Shown here: one piece after another, positions 41,817-50,052 of the stretch | Numbering within the stretch: the first letter of the stretch is position 1 | Layout of the letters: every line of letters starts with the position of its first letter | NCBI RefSeq assembly: GCF_020510705.1 | Contig: NZ_CP075184.1 | Span: 4,154,001-4,218,000 of the forward strand | Direction: 5' to 3' | From: Acidovorax radicis | GTDB lineage: Bacteria > Pseudomonadota > Gammaproteobacteria > Burkholderiales > Burkholderiaceae_C | Length of the DNA stretch: 64,000 bases | The notes under the pieces: generated by a model | Database searches by the model: none | Told to the model about the DNA's origin: nothing | The model's input: the letters and a program-made list of their open reading frames with translations, nothing else | Translations under genes and position numbers: made by a program

Positions 41817-43043
41817 TCACTGCTTGAACAAGGGGCACTTGCTCTCTGCGGCAGAGTGGAACGCCTGCTCGCCGGGCACGGTCTCTAACACCGTGTAGTA
41901 GTCCCACGCGGCCTTCGATTCCTGCTGGGTTTTCACGCGCACGAGGTACATATCGTGGATCATCTTGCCGTCTGCACGCACCTTGCCGTTCTTGGCAAAT
42001 GCGTCCTGGATAGGCATGCTCTTGATGGCCTTCATCACGTCGGCCACGTTGTCGGATTTGGCCTTTTCGATGGCCTTGAGGTAGTTCAGCGTGGCCGAGT
42101 ACTGCCCGGCCTGCAGCGCGGTGGGCATGCGCTTGGTTCGTTCGAAGAACTTGCGCGCGAATGCGCGAGAGGAGTCGTCCAGATCCCAGTAGAACGATTC
42201 GGCGAACAGCATTCCGCCAGCGTCTTTCAGACCCACGCCGTGCACGTCCATGATGCTCATGAGCATGGCCACGGTCTTTTGCCCCCCGCTGGCCAGGCCG
42301 AACTCCTTGCCCTGCTTGATGGCGTTCTGCAGATCGAGCCCCGCCGTAGCAATGGCCACCGCGTTGGCTTTGCTGGCCTGCGCCTTGAGGATATAAGAGG
42401 CAAAGTCACTGCCCGGGAACGGGTAGCGAGACGAGCCCAGCACCTTTCCGCCGGCGGCCTCGATGATTTTTTTGCCGTCGTTCTCCAGAGAATGACCGAA
42501 GGCGTAGTCCGCCGTGAGGTAATACCAGGTCTTTGCGCCCCCCTTCACCGCAGACTGCGTGCCCACCTTGGCGAGCGAGTAGGTGTCATATACCCAGTGC
42601 AGGTTGTTGGGCGTGCAGTCCTCATTGGAGATGCGCACCGCCCCGGCGCCGGTGACGATGGACATGCGCCCCTTTTCCTGTGCGAGTTTCATCGTGGCCA
42701 GAGCTACGGCGCTGTTGCCCAGCTCGGTCACCACGTCCACTTGGTCGCGGTCGAACCATTCGCGCACACGGGTGGAGCCCACATCGGCCTTGTTCTGGTG
42801 GTCGGCAGTGACCATCTGAATCGGGTAGCCCAGCACCTTGCCGCCAAACTCCTCAATGGCGATTTCGGTGGCGATGATGGATCCCTTGCCGACGTTGTCC
42901 ATGAAGGGGCCGTTGAGGTCGGTCAGTACGCCGATCTTGATTACGCCGTCCGAGATGCGCGCGCTCTTGTCCTGCGCGGGCGCGAGCATCGAGGTGGTAA
43001 GCAGGGCTGCGGCGATCGTTATCTTGGTGCAGGTGGGTTTCAT
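41817..43043 (-). CDS. ABC-type branched-chain/aromatic acid substrate-binding protein
   Basis: 408 residues with an export signal ending near STMLAPAQD-type sequence (LLTTSMLAPAQDKSA). ISDGVIKIGVLTDLNGPFMD is the conserved Peripla_BP_6 start; GSIIATEIAIEEFGGKVLGY, MVTADHQNKADVGSTRVREW, VTELGNSAVALATMKLAQEK and WYYLTADYAFGHSLENDGKK follow in the usual order. It should bind a carboxylic acid in the periplasm, but no permease or ATPase genes are nearby, so it must work with components encoded elsewhere. It lies in the middle of the leftward operon. Confidence 0.88.
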   Translation of the reverse strand: MKPTCTKITIAAALLTTSMLAPAQDKSARISDGVIKIGVLTDLNGPFMDNVGKGSIIATEIAIEEFGGKVLGYPIQMVTADHQNKADVGSTRVREWFDRDQVDVVTELGNSAVALATMKLAQEKGRMSIVTGAGAVRISNEDCTPNNLHWVYDTYSLAKVGTQSAVKGGAKTWYYLTADYAFGHSLENDGKKIIEAAGGKVLGSSRYPFPGSDFASYILKAQASKANAVAIATAGLDLQNAIKQGKEFGLASGGQKTVAMLMSIMDVHGVGLKDAGGMLFAESFYWDLDDSSRAFARKFFERTKRMPTALQAGQYSATLNYLKAIEKAKSDNVADVMKAIKSMPIQDAFAKNGKVRADGKMIHDMYLVRVKTQQESKAAWDYYTVLETVPGEQAFHSAAESKCPLFKQ

Positions 43044-43095
43044 GGCTTGTCTCCTGATATCTTTTGGTTGTTTGGGGTGATATGTGTGCAGGGCC

Positions 43096-43986
43096 CTACA
43101 TCCGCAGCGGCGGCAGCCCGTTGGACTCGGCCCAAAAATCCGTCATGCACGAGGTGTCCTGTCCATCCTTGCCGGCATGGCGGGCAAGCTGAAACATGCT
43201 GCGCGCCAGGTTGCCCATCGGCAGCGAGATGCCGGCCGACTGCGCTGCTTGGCAGGCCAGCGTGAGGTCCTTGAAGCCCAGTGCAATGTCGAAGCCCGGC
43301 GTCAGATCGCCGCCCAGCACCTTCACGGGCCACTTCTCCTTGAGTTGTCCGTTCGACGCCGTGGTGCCCGTGAGCACGTCAAAGGTCTTGCGCGTGTCCA
43401 GGCCCAGCGCATTGGCCAGCACCAGTGCCTCGGAATTGAGCTGGCAGTAGCAAAGCACCATCAAATTGTTGATGAGCTTCATGCGCGTGCCGCTGCCCGG
43501 GTCACCGCAGTGCAGCACCGTGGTGCCCATCTGCAGCAGCAATGGCTCCAACGTGGCGCGGTCGGCTTCGGTGGCGCCTAACATGAACAGCGACTCGCCT
43601 CGGTCGGCGTGGGCGGCCAGGCGGCCTACAGGGGCGTCGGCGAAATGCACGCCGCGCTCGCGCGATGCACGGGCCAGTTCATCCACCGTGTCAGTGTCGA
43701 TGGTGCTCAGCTCCACCAGAAAGCTGCCGCTGCGCAGACCGTCTAGCACGCCGCCATCGCCCAGGATGACCGCGCGCGATTGTTTGGGGCCGGGCAGCAT
43801 GGTGAACACCACGTCCACACTGGCCGCGAGTTCCCGGGTGCTGGCCGCACGCAAGGCCCCCTGCGTTACGAGCGCGTCCACGGGGGCACTTTGAATGTCG
43901 TGCACCGTGAGATGAACGCCCTTGCGCAGCAGGTGGGAGGCCAGGGCGAAGCCCATGCGGCCGAGGCCGATGAATCCGATTTTCAT
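43096..43986 (-). CDS. NAD(P)-dependent beta-hydroxyacid dehydrogenase (second HIBADH-like enzyme)
   Basis: 296 residues from ATG 43986. MKIGFIGLGRMGFALASHLL is the Rossmann motif, VDVVFTMLPGPKQSRAVILG the strand 4 region, FADAPVGRLAAHADRGESLF the substrate-binding signature, and GSGTRMKLINNLMVLCYCQL carries the catalytic Lys. It is diverged from the copy at 37696, and the signature has RLAAHADRG in place of the common GGxxGAxxG, suggesting a different substrate. The downstream spacing of 52 bases to the receptor gene indicates co-transcription. Confidence 0.85.
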   Translation of the reverse strand: MKIGFIGLGRMGFALASHLLRKGVHLTVHDIQSAPVDALVTQGALRAASTRELAASVDVVFTMLPGPKQSRAVILGDGGVLDGLRSGSFLVELSTIDTDTVDELARASRERGVHFADAPVGRLAAHADRGESLFMLGATEADRATLEPLLLQMGTTVLHCGDPGSGTRMKLINNLMVLCYCQLNSEALVLANALGLDTRKTFDVLTGTTASNGQLKEKWPVKVLGGDLTPGFDIALGFKDLTLACQAAQSAGISLPMGNLARSMFQLARHAGKDGQDTSCMTDFWAESNGLPPLRM

Positions 43987-43994
43987 GAGGGTCC

Positions 43995-44843
43995 TTATGA
44001 AGTGTGAATGCGTTGCAGAACGGGTAGAAGGTGGCGCAGGAATTCCTGCGGTGCCTCGCTCATTGGGAAGTGACCCAGGCCGGGCATGATCTGTAGCTGT
44101 GCACCGGGGATCAGGCGCGCCAGTTCCTGGCTGTCTTCGGGCGTGCATGAATAGTCGTACTCGCCCGTGAGCAGGTAGAGCGGGCAGCGTACGGTGTCGA
44201 TCTGCTGCACGCGGCCGCGCAGGTCGCCCTCGCCTGTGTAGAAATGCAGGTCGCCCTTGAACACACCGGGGCCGCTTTGCATGTAGTGCCACAGCGTCTC
44301 CCAGCGGTCGCGCTGCGGTGCACCTGGCCCGATCAGGCCGGAGACGATGCCGGCGCACACCTCGCCGCCGTGCACGTCGGGCCGGTGCAGCCAGTCCAGG
44401 TCGTAGTAGGGGTGGACGTGCGCGCCCGATTGCAGGCCGATCAGCGCCTTGAAGCGCTCTGGCTGCTGCAGCGCCAGGTGCAGCACCACGCGCCCGCCGA
44501 TTGAGCAGCCCATGGCGATGGGGCGCTCGATTTGCATTGCGTCCATGAAGGCCAGGATGGTCTGCACATAGAGCGCGCTGGTCAGCTGGTATTCATGTGT
44601 CTGCCAGCCCTCGGGCGGGGAGGATTTTCCGTGCCAGGGCATATCGAAGCAGATCACCTGGTGGCCCGCCGTCAGTTCTGGCGAGTTGAGCAGCGCGCGG
44701 TACTGTCGTGTGTCGCTGCCCGCCGTGTGCAGACACAACAGGGGTGGGCCGCTGCCAGCCGTCTCGTAGTACACGCGGCACATGCGGCCTTCGATCTCGA
44801 AGTTCACATAGCCGCCAGTAACGGCCTCTTTTTCAACGCGCAT
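43995..44843 (-). CDS. Alpha/beta hydrolase
   Basis: 282 residues. PPLLCLHTAGSDTRQYRALL is the oxyanion-hole HTAG segment, VICFDMPWHGKSSPPEGWQT follows, PIAMGCSIGGRVVLHLALQQ holds the nucleophile Ser in GCSIGG, LLTGEYDYSCTPEDSQELA the acid, and MPGLGHFPMSEAPQEFLRHL the catalytic His. It resembles C-C-bond or ester hydrolases from ring-cleavage pathways. Its ATG overlaps by 11 bases with the end of the SCP2-like gene, so they are coupled and may act on the same CoA or sterol-like molecule (inference). Confidence 0.85.
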   Translation of the reverse strand: MRVEKEAVTGGYVNFEIEGRMCRVYYETAGSGPPLLCLHTAGSDTRQYRALLNSPELTAGHQVICFDMPWHGKSSPPEGWQTHEYQLTSALYVQTILAFMDAMQIERPIAMGCSIGGRVVLHLALQQPERFKALIGLQSGAHVHPYYDLDWLHRPDVHGGEVCAGIVSGLIGPGAPQRDRWETLWHYMQSGPGVFKGDLHFYTGEGDLRGRVQQIDTVRCPLYLLTGEYDYSCTPEDSQELARLIPGAQLQIMPGLGHFPMSEAPQEFLRHLLPVLQRIHTS

Positions 44844-45204
44844 GGAGTTGCCCTCCGAGCCGCTTGACCAGCTCCTTGAAGTACAGCAGATTGCTCATGA
44901 AGATGGTTGGGTCGCCCTCGACCCGCAGCGTCTTGAACTTGACCATCGCCATCAGGTCGTGAAAGCGCGGTTGCGGCTCATGCGCCCAAAAGCGCTGCCA
45001 CGCGTCCTCACCCGCAACCAGTGAAAATGTCCAGCGCGGCATCACGTGCGGGCCGGGCTGGAGGTGCGTCACGTGCCCGTCGCGAAGGGTGACGAGGTAT
45101 TCCTCCTCGCCTTTCTTGATCATGAAGGTCACGTTGACCCAGCGGCCGCGGTGGGCTAGCCACTCGCCCGTGCTGCCGGTTGTCTCGCTATCAGTGGTGT
45201 GCAT
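44833..45204 (-). CDS. Small SCP2-like protein
   Basis: 123 residues from the ATG at 45204. WLAHRGRWVNVTFMIKKGEE, EYLVTLRDGHVTHLQPGPHV, WTFSLVAGEDAWQRFWAHEP and FHDLMAMVKFKTLRVEGDPT fit the SCP2 sterol-transfer fold, in which G-(D)-x-K/R-(x)-L-x-G-D motifs line a hydrophobic tunnel. A role in holding a hydrophobic acyl chain or ring substrate for the neighbouring hydrolase is plausible. The family assignment is by pattern and length only. Confidence 0.55.
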   Translation of the reverse strand: MHTTDSETTGSTGEWLAHRGRWVNVTFMIKKGEEEYLVTLRDGHVTHLQPGPHVMPRWTFSLVAGEDAWQRFWAHEPQPRFHDLMAMVKFKTLRVEGDPTIFMSNLLYFKELVKRLGGQLHAR

Positions 45205-45286
45205 AAATATGTACCTCTTGGAGGGACTGTTCCATAGCGACATCCCCGGCACAACCGACAATTTGTCGTGCAGGAATGAGCTTTGG

Positions 45287-46381
45287 TCATGGCTGTCGCG
45301 GGTGCGCGCCCTCGCGAAGGCGAGTCGCCCACAGGCGGTAGGCCGGCCGCACCAGAATCAATACGGCCACTAGACGCGTCACCTGTAAGGCCGTGACGAC
45401 GGGCACGCCCAGTTGCAGCGCCTTGGCGGTGATGGACATCTCCGTCATGCCACCCGGTGCCGTGCCCAGGATGGCTGTGGCCGGATGCAGCTTGGTGGCC
45501 CAGGCCAGCACCAGGGCAAACGCTGCGCAGGCCATGATCAGGCCGACAGTGCCCAGTGCCACGCGCGCCAGCCAGCGCGGCGCGGTGTGCAAAAACTGCG
45601 GGCTGAAGCGCACGCCCAGGCTGACCCCGATCACCAGCTGCGCCACGTTGGACAGCAGCGTGGGCACGGCGGCAGGCGCTGTTTCACTGGCCGCCAGTGC
45701 GATCGCCACCAGCAGCGGGCCAAGAAACCACGGGTTGGGCAGGCGCAGCACATGCAGCGCCAGGCCCCCGGCCATGGTCAGCAGCGCCAGCCAGGCCGCT
45801 CCAGTGAGCGTGAAGGGCGCGCTGACCAGCGGGGCGAGGCTGACCACTTCCAGGTTCCACCACGACTTGGCCAGCAGCATGCCGAAGGGCATCACCAGCA
45901 CCACGATCAGCATGCGCAGGCTGTGCGATGCGGCCACGAGGTCGGTGCGGGCACCTTCCTTCTCTGCCAGCAGTGTCATTTCGGAGGCCGCGCCGATGGC
46001 GCCCGCGAAGTAGGCCGATGGCCGCAGTGCCGCATCGGGTACGCCGGGCAACCGACCTGCGCAAGAGCGGTACAGCCAGTGTCCGTACACCATGCCCAGC
46101 GCCAGTGACCAAGCTACCGCCGCCAGCACCGCCCACCACAGCGCGCCCAGCTGGGCCACGATGGTGGGCGTGAAATACAGGCCCAGCGATGCGCCCATCA
46201 CCCACTGCCCGCCGTTGCGCAGCCGCAGGCTGCTGCGGGTAGGCAGACCGGCCAGCGTGGCCAGCGCCGTGGCCAGCAGCGGGCCGAGCATCCACGGAAC
46301 CGGGATGTGCAGGCGGCGAAAGATGTCCGCAGCCGCCCATGCCAGCAGCAGCGTGAGGAGCTTGGACGTGGCGCTGTGCAT
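45287..46381 (-). CDS. AbrB-family membrane protein (TIGR03082 duplication)
   Basis: 364 residues with about ten hydrophobic helices arranged as two repeats. Each repeat starts with the IPVPWMLGPLLATALATL / NPWFLGPLLVAIALA pattern, the internal duplication that defines this family, and each contains a GxSLGxxF signature (VMGASLGLYFTP and VIGVSLGVRFSP). TAPGGMTEMSITAKALQLGV is the conserved loop. Members are annotated as ammonia monooxygenase or AbrB regulators but are membrane proteins of unknown transport role, frequently linked to carboxylate catabolism. It follows prpD by 5 bases. Confidence 0.85.
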   Translation of the reverse strand: MHSATSKLLTLLLAWAAADIFRRLHIPVPWMLGPLLATALATLAGLPTRSSLRLRNGGQWVMGASLGLYFTPTIVAQLGALWWAVLAAVAWSLALGMVYGHWLYRSCAGRLPGVPDAALRPSAYFAGAIGAASEMTLLAEKEGARTDLVAASHSLRMLIVVLVMPFGMLLAKSWWNLEVVSLAPLVSAPFTLTGAAWLALLTMAGGLALHVLRLPNPWFLGPLLVAIALAASETAPAAVPTLLSNVAQLVIGVSLGVRFSPQFLHTAPRWLARVALGTVGLIMACAAFALVLAWATKLHPATAILGTAPGGMTEMSITAKALQLGVPVVTALQVTRLVAVLILVRPAYRLWATRLREGAHPRQP

Positions 46382-46387
46382 GGGCTG

Positions 46388-47743
46388 TCAGAGGTCCAGC
46401 AGGTGCGTGCGCGTGTCCAGTGCCCAGAGGTTGCTCAGCAAGCTGCGCGCGCGTCCATCGCCCACCACGGGCTCCGCCAGCTCCATGAATTTGTCTGAGA
46501 GTTCGGCGTCCGTCAGCGGCTGCTCCGGATCGCCTTTGCGCGTGGGTTGCAGGTATTCGGCCTGCCGACCGTCCGTGGTAGTGAAGTGCAAGCGCGCGGC
46601 CCGCTGGCCCGGAAAGCGGGCGTCCAGCGCGGGATCGATGCTGAGCCGGATGCGCGCCATCAGTGCGCGGATGTCCGCATCGGCCAGCCGCTCGGGCGTG
46701 AAGGCCGACAGGCGCACGCTGCCGTGGATCAGGGCCGTCGCCACCACGAAGGGGATGGAAAAACGCGCCTCGGCAGCGGTTTTGGGGGTGAAATTGCCCG
46801 CCACCTCAAGCGCCGGGCTGTAGGTGGCCACCTCGATGGCGTCCAGCGCTTGCCAACGCACGCCCATGCGCGCTTGCAACTCCAGCGCACCATCGATGGG
46901 CGCAAAGGTATGGCCGCAGCAGGCGTGGTTTTTGAACGTCATGCGCGTGATGTGGAAGTCCTGCCCCAGCGTGGCGGTGGCCAGGTTCCAGTCGGGCGCG
47001 TCGCCCATGGCGCGGCCCATGCCGGCGTCACCGTCGAGCACGTCAAGCGAGCCGGTTACGCCGCGTTCGGCGGCCAGGGCGGCCAGCACCCCGGCTTCGG
47101 CCGCGTGGCCCGCGTGCAGTGGCTTGGACATCGAATCCATGCGGAACGCCTGCTGCAGCCCTGCGGCAAAGGTGGCGCCCGTACACAGCGCATGCGCATG
47201 GCGCTCGGCGTCCAGCCCCAGCAGCGTGGCGGCGGCGGATGCCGCGCCAAAGGTGCCCACGGTGCCCGTGTTGTGCCAGTAGCGGTAGTGCGTGCGCCCC
47301 AGCGCGGCACCGATGCGCGTCGAGACTTCGTAGCCCGCCACCACAGCGCGGATCATCTGCAGCCCGGTGGCCTGGCGTGCCTGGGCCAGCGCCAGCGCAG
47401 CGGCGATGGTGGGGGCGCCGGGGTGGTAGATGGCCTCGCGGTAGATGTCGTCCACCTCCACGGTGTGGGCTGCGGTGCCGTTGATGAGCGCAGCCGTGCG
47501 CACGGTGGCCGCGCGGCCCAGGGCCAGCCGGGCGCCGCCCCGGTCCAGGTCCTCGGCGAGGGCCTGCTCCAGCAGCGTGGGCGGGGCCTCGATGGCGCCG
47601 GGCAGCAGCGCTGCATACCAGTCCACGACGGCGCGCTTGGCATGGTGGATGACTTCGGGCGTGAGGGGCGCCTGGTTCAGGGACGAGGCGAATGTGGCAA
47701 AGCGTTGGGCAGCGGTCATGGAGTTCAGCGGTGGTGTTGGCAT
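46388..47743 (-). CDS. MmgE/PrpD-family dehydratase-like protein
   Basis: 451 residues, normal length. VVDWYAALLPGAIEAPPTLL, ALINGTAAHTVEVDDIYREA, HPGAPTIAAALALAQARQAT, YEVSTRIGAALGRTHYRYWH, GTFGAASAAATLLGLDAERH and MSKPLHAGHAAEAGVLAALA are the family blocks seen in 2-methylcitrate dehydratase and iminodisuccinate epimerase. It has no Fe-S cluster motif. It is probably the first gene of the leftward operon, facing the acyl-CoA dehydrogenase across 155 bases. It should dehydrate or isomerise a polycarboxylic acid. Confidence 0.88.
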   Translation of the reverse strand: MPTPPLNSMTAAQRFATFASSLNQAPLTPEVIHHAKRAVVDWYAALLPGAIEAPPTLLEQALAEDLDRGGARLALGRAATVRTAALINGTAAHTVEVDDIYREAIYHPGAPTIAAALALAQARQATGLQMIRAVVAGYEVSTRIGAALGRTHYRYWHNTGTVGTFGAASAAATLLGLDAERHAHALCTGATFAAGLQQAFRMDSMSKPLHAGHAAEAGVLAALAAERGVTGSLDVLDGDAGMGRAMGDAPDWNLATATLGQDFHITRMTFKNHACCGHTFAPIDGALELQARMGVRWQALDAIEVATYSPALEVAGNFTPKTAAEARFSIPFVVATALIHGSVRLSAFTPERLADADIRALMARIRLSIDPALDARFPGQRAARLHFTTTDGRQAEYLQPTRKGDPEQPLTDAELSDKFMELAEPVVGDGRARSLLSNLWALDTRTHLLDL

Positions 47744-47898
47744 GGGTGCATATGGTCGCGCGTGCGGGTGCTGCTGTGAACTTCACAGAAGTGGTGGAGG
47801 TATGAGTATTTGTCGGGGCTCATGACAAAAGACGAAGTTCTCAAAAGAGGGTGGCGTCGGCACTATCGAGCCTACTTACACACCCCGCAGGAACGCAC
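47744..47898. promoter_or_regulatory. Divergent promoter region of the two catabolic operons
   Basis: 155 bases between prpD-like and the acyl-CoA dehydrogenase gene, transcribed in opposite directions. Both operon promoters and probably the regulator site must lie here. CTTCACAGAAGTG-type sequence at about 47778-47791 contains a small inverted repeat. No exact -10/-35 call is made. Confidence 0.45.
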
Positions 47899-49053
47899 AT
47901 GGATTTCAAACTCAGTGAAGAGCACCAGGCATTTGCCGATTCGGTGGCCCGTTTTGCCCAGGCCAAGCTCAAGGACGGCGCGCTGGAGCGCGCACATTCG
48001 CCCCACTACCCCTGGGAAACTGCCGCATTGCTGGCCGAGCAGGGCCTGTTGGGCATTGCCTTCCCCGAGGAAGACCACGGCCAGGGCGGCACGTTGATGC
48101 ACGCTGTGCTGGCCATCGAGCAGATTGCCCTGGTCTGCCCCAAGAGCGCCGACATTGTGCAGGCGGGCAACTTTGGCCCCATCCGCACCTTTGTCGAATA
48201 CGCCACGCCCGAGCAAAAGCAGCGCTTTTTGCCCGACCTGCTGGCAGGCCGCAAGCTGATCTCGCTGGGCATGACCGAGCCCGATGCGGGCTCTGCCGTC
48301 ACCGAGCTCAAAACCAGCGCCCGCAAGGATGGTGACCACTACGTCATCAATGGCAGCAAGATTTTTTCTACCCACAGTCCGGAGGCGGAGCTGTTCCTGA
48401 TCTATGTGCGCTTTGGCCCCGGCGTGGGCGGCATTGGCTCGGTGCTGGTCGAGCGCGGCACCCCTGGTTTCCAGGTGGGCACGCCTTCCAACTTCATGAA
48501 CGGCGAGCAGTGGTCGCAGCTCTATTTTGATGAGTGCCGAATCCCGGCCGCCAACGTGCTGTTGGGGCCTGGCGGTTTCAAGAAGCAGATTTCCGGCTTC
48601 AACGTGGAGCGCCTGGGCAACTCCGCGCGTGCGCTGGCCCTGGGCCGCTATGCCTTCAACACGGCGCGTGAACATGCCATGACGCGCAAGCAGTTTGGCC
48701 GCGAGCTGTGCGAGTTCCAGGGGCTGCAGTGGAAGTTTGCCGACATGGCCCTGAAGTTGGAGCAGGCGCAATTGATGTTGTACCGCGCGGCTATGGAGGG
48801 TGAGCATGGCCTGCCCAGTGCGCAAAGCACCGCCATGGCCAAGCTGGCCTGCAACATGGCCGGCTGGGAAGTGTCCAACGACGCGCTGCAGGTCATGGGC
48901 GGCATGGGTTTCAGCCAGGAGTCACTGGTGGAGTACTGCGTGCGTCGCACGCGCGGCTGGATGATCGCCGGTGGCTCCATAGAAATCCTGAAGAACCGCA
49001 TCGCCGAAGGTGTTTTCGGCCGCACGTTCTCGCAGCGTCCGGCCAAAGACTGA
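47899..49053 (+). CDS. Acyl-CoA dehydrogenase
   Basis: 384 residues from ATG 47899 (preceded by CAGGA). DFKLSEEHQAFADSVARFAQ is the N-terminal helix, LISLGMTEPDAGSAVTELKT the FAD/substrate loop, YVINGSKIFSTHSPEAELFL the strand region, and EHAMTRKQFGRELCEFQGLQ the C-terminal helical signature. In the usual catalytic-Glu segment, the sequence reads MIAGGSIEILKNRIAEGVFG, so the Glu found in SCAD-type enzymes is not at the standard position, as in several other subfamilies. It should introduce the alpha-beta double bond of the substrate CoA ester and pass electrons to EtfAB, coded at the end of this operon. Confidence 0.88.
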   Translation: MDFKLSEEHQAFADSVARFAQAKLKDGALERAHSPHYPWETAALLAEQGLLGIAFPEEDHGQGGTLMHAVLAIEQIALVCPKSADIVQAGNFGPIRTFVEYATPEQKQRFLPDLLAGRKLISLGMTEPDAGSAVTELKTSARKDGDHYVINGSKIFSTHSPEAELFLIYVRFGPGVGGIGSVLVERGTPGFQVGTPSNFMNGEQWSQLYFDECRIPAANVLLGPGGFKKQISGFNVERLGNSARALALGRYAFNTAREHAMTRKQFGRELCEFQGLQWKFADMALKLEQAQLMLYRAAMEGEHGLPSAQSTAMAKLACNMAGWEVSNDALQVMGGMGFSQESLVEYCVRRTRGWMIAGGSIEILKNRIAEGVFGRTFSQRPAKD

Positions 49054-49077
49054 TAACCAAAAATCAAGGAGACAAAC

Positions 49078-50052
49078 ATGAATCGTCGTAATTTCTCGCT
49101 GGCCGCCTGCGCGGCACTGTCCCTGGGGCTTGCCAGTGGCGTTATGGCCGAAGCGGCCTACCCATCCAAGCCCGTGCGCATCATCGTGGGTTACTCCGCG
49201 GGCGGCCCCACGGATTTGGTTGCGCGCATGATTGCGGTCCATATGCAGACGCGGCTGGGACAGCCGTTTATCGTCGACAACCGCCCCGGTGCTGGCTCCA
49301 ACATCGCTTCCGAAGCTGTGGCAGCTGCCCCGGCCGACGGCTACACCTTGCTGGTGGCTGCCGCGCCGCTCACGATGAACAGCTACGTCTACAAAAAGCT
49401 GAAATTCGACGCCGTCAAAAGTTTTGAGCCTATCTCCAAGCTGTCTTCTTCTCCAGGTGTGCTGGCGGTGCGGCACGACATGGCCGTGGGCAGCGTCAAG
49501 GAATTCATCGCCCTGGCCAAGAAAGAGCCGGGCAAACTCACCTACGGCACCACCGGCCTGGGCGGGTCGCAGCACATGGCGACCGAGTTGCTCCAACGCC
49601 TAGCGGGCGTGCAGCTCACGCACATCCCCTACAAAGGGGCCAGCAATGTGATGACGGATTTGATTGCTGGGCATGTGGACTTGGCCTTCGTATCCGCCAG
49701 CGGTGCCATGTCATTTCTGCAGGCGGGCAAGGTGAAGCCTCTGGCTGTGGCCGGCCCGCAGCGCCTGTCGGGGCTGCCCGACGTGCCCACCTTCGCACAG
49801 GCGGGTATCCCGGCGATGGTCTCGGACTCCTGGAACGGCCTGCTGGCCCCCGTGGGAACGTCCCCCGCCATCGTCAAAAAATTGCACGCAGCGGCTTTAG
49901 AGGCACTGCAGACCCCGGAAATCAAAGCCAAGCTGGAATCCCTGGGCGCCATCGTGATTGGCAACAGCCCCGAGGAGTTTCGCGGCGATCTCCAGCGCGA
50001 GGTTGCGCATTGGGGCGAGCAGTTCAAGACCATCAAAATCGACACGCAATGA
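49078..50052 (+). CDS. Bug-family periplasmic solute receptor (second copy)
   Basis: 324 residues with AAATGAATCGTCG context and an AAGGAGACAAAC ribosome site. The export signal is RRNFSLAACAALSLGLASGV plus MAEA. YPSKPVRIIVGYSAGGPTDL, FIVDNRPGAGSNIASEAVAA, HIPYKGASNVMTDLIAGHVD and DVPTFAQAGIPAMVSDSWNG are the Bug blocks. It differs considerably from the copy at 39995, so the two probably bind different ligands or are not recent duplicates. It sits between the acyl-CoA dehydrogenase and the CoA ligase in a tight operon. Confidence 0.88.
   Translation: MNRRNFSLAACAALSLGLASGVMAEAAYPSKPVRIIVGYSAGGPTDLVARMIAVHMQTRLGQPFIVDNRPGAGSNIASEAVAAAPADGYTLLVAAAPLTMNSYVYKKLKFDAVKSFEPISKLSSSPGVLAVRHDMAVGSVKEFIALAKKEPGKLTYGTTGLGGSQHMATELLQRLAGVQLTHIPYKGASNVMTDLIAGHVDLAFVSASGAMSFLQAGKVKPLAVAGPQRLSGLPDVPTFAQAGIPAMVSDSWNGLLAPVGTSPAIVKKLHAAALEALQTPEIKAKLESLGAIVIGNSPEEFRGDLQREVAHWGEQFKTIKIDTQ

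Noticed and set aside
45287..46381. Calling the AbrB-family gene a DNA-binding regulator
   Set aside because: Despite the family name the protein is a duplicated set of membrane helices with no DNA-binding domain visible.
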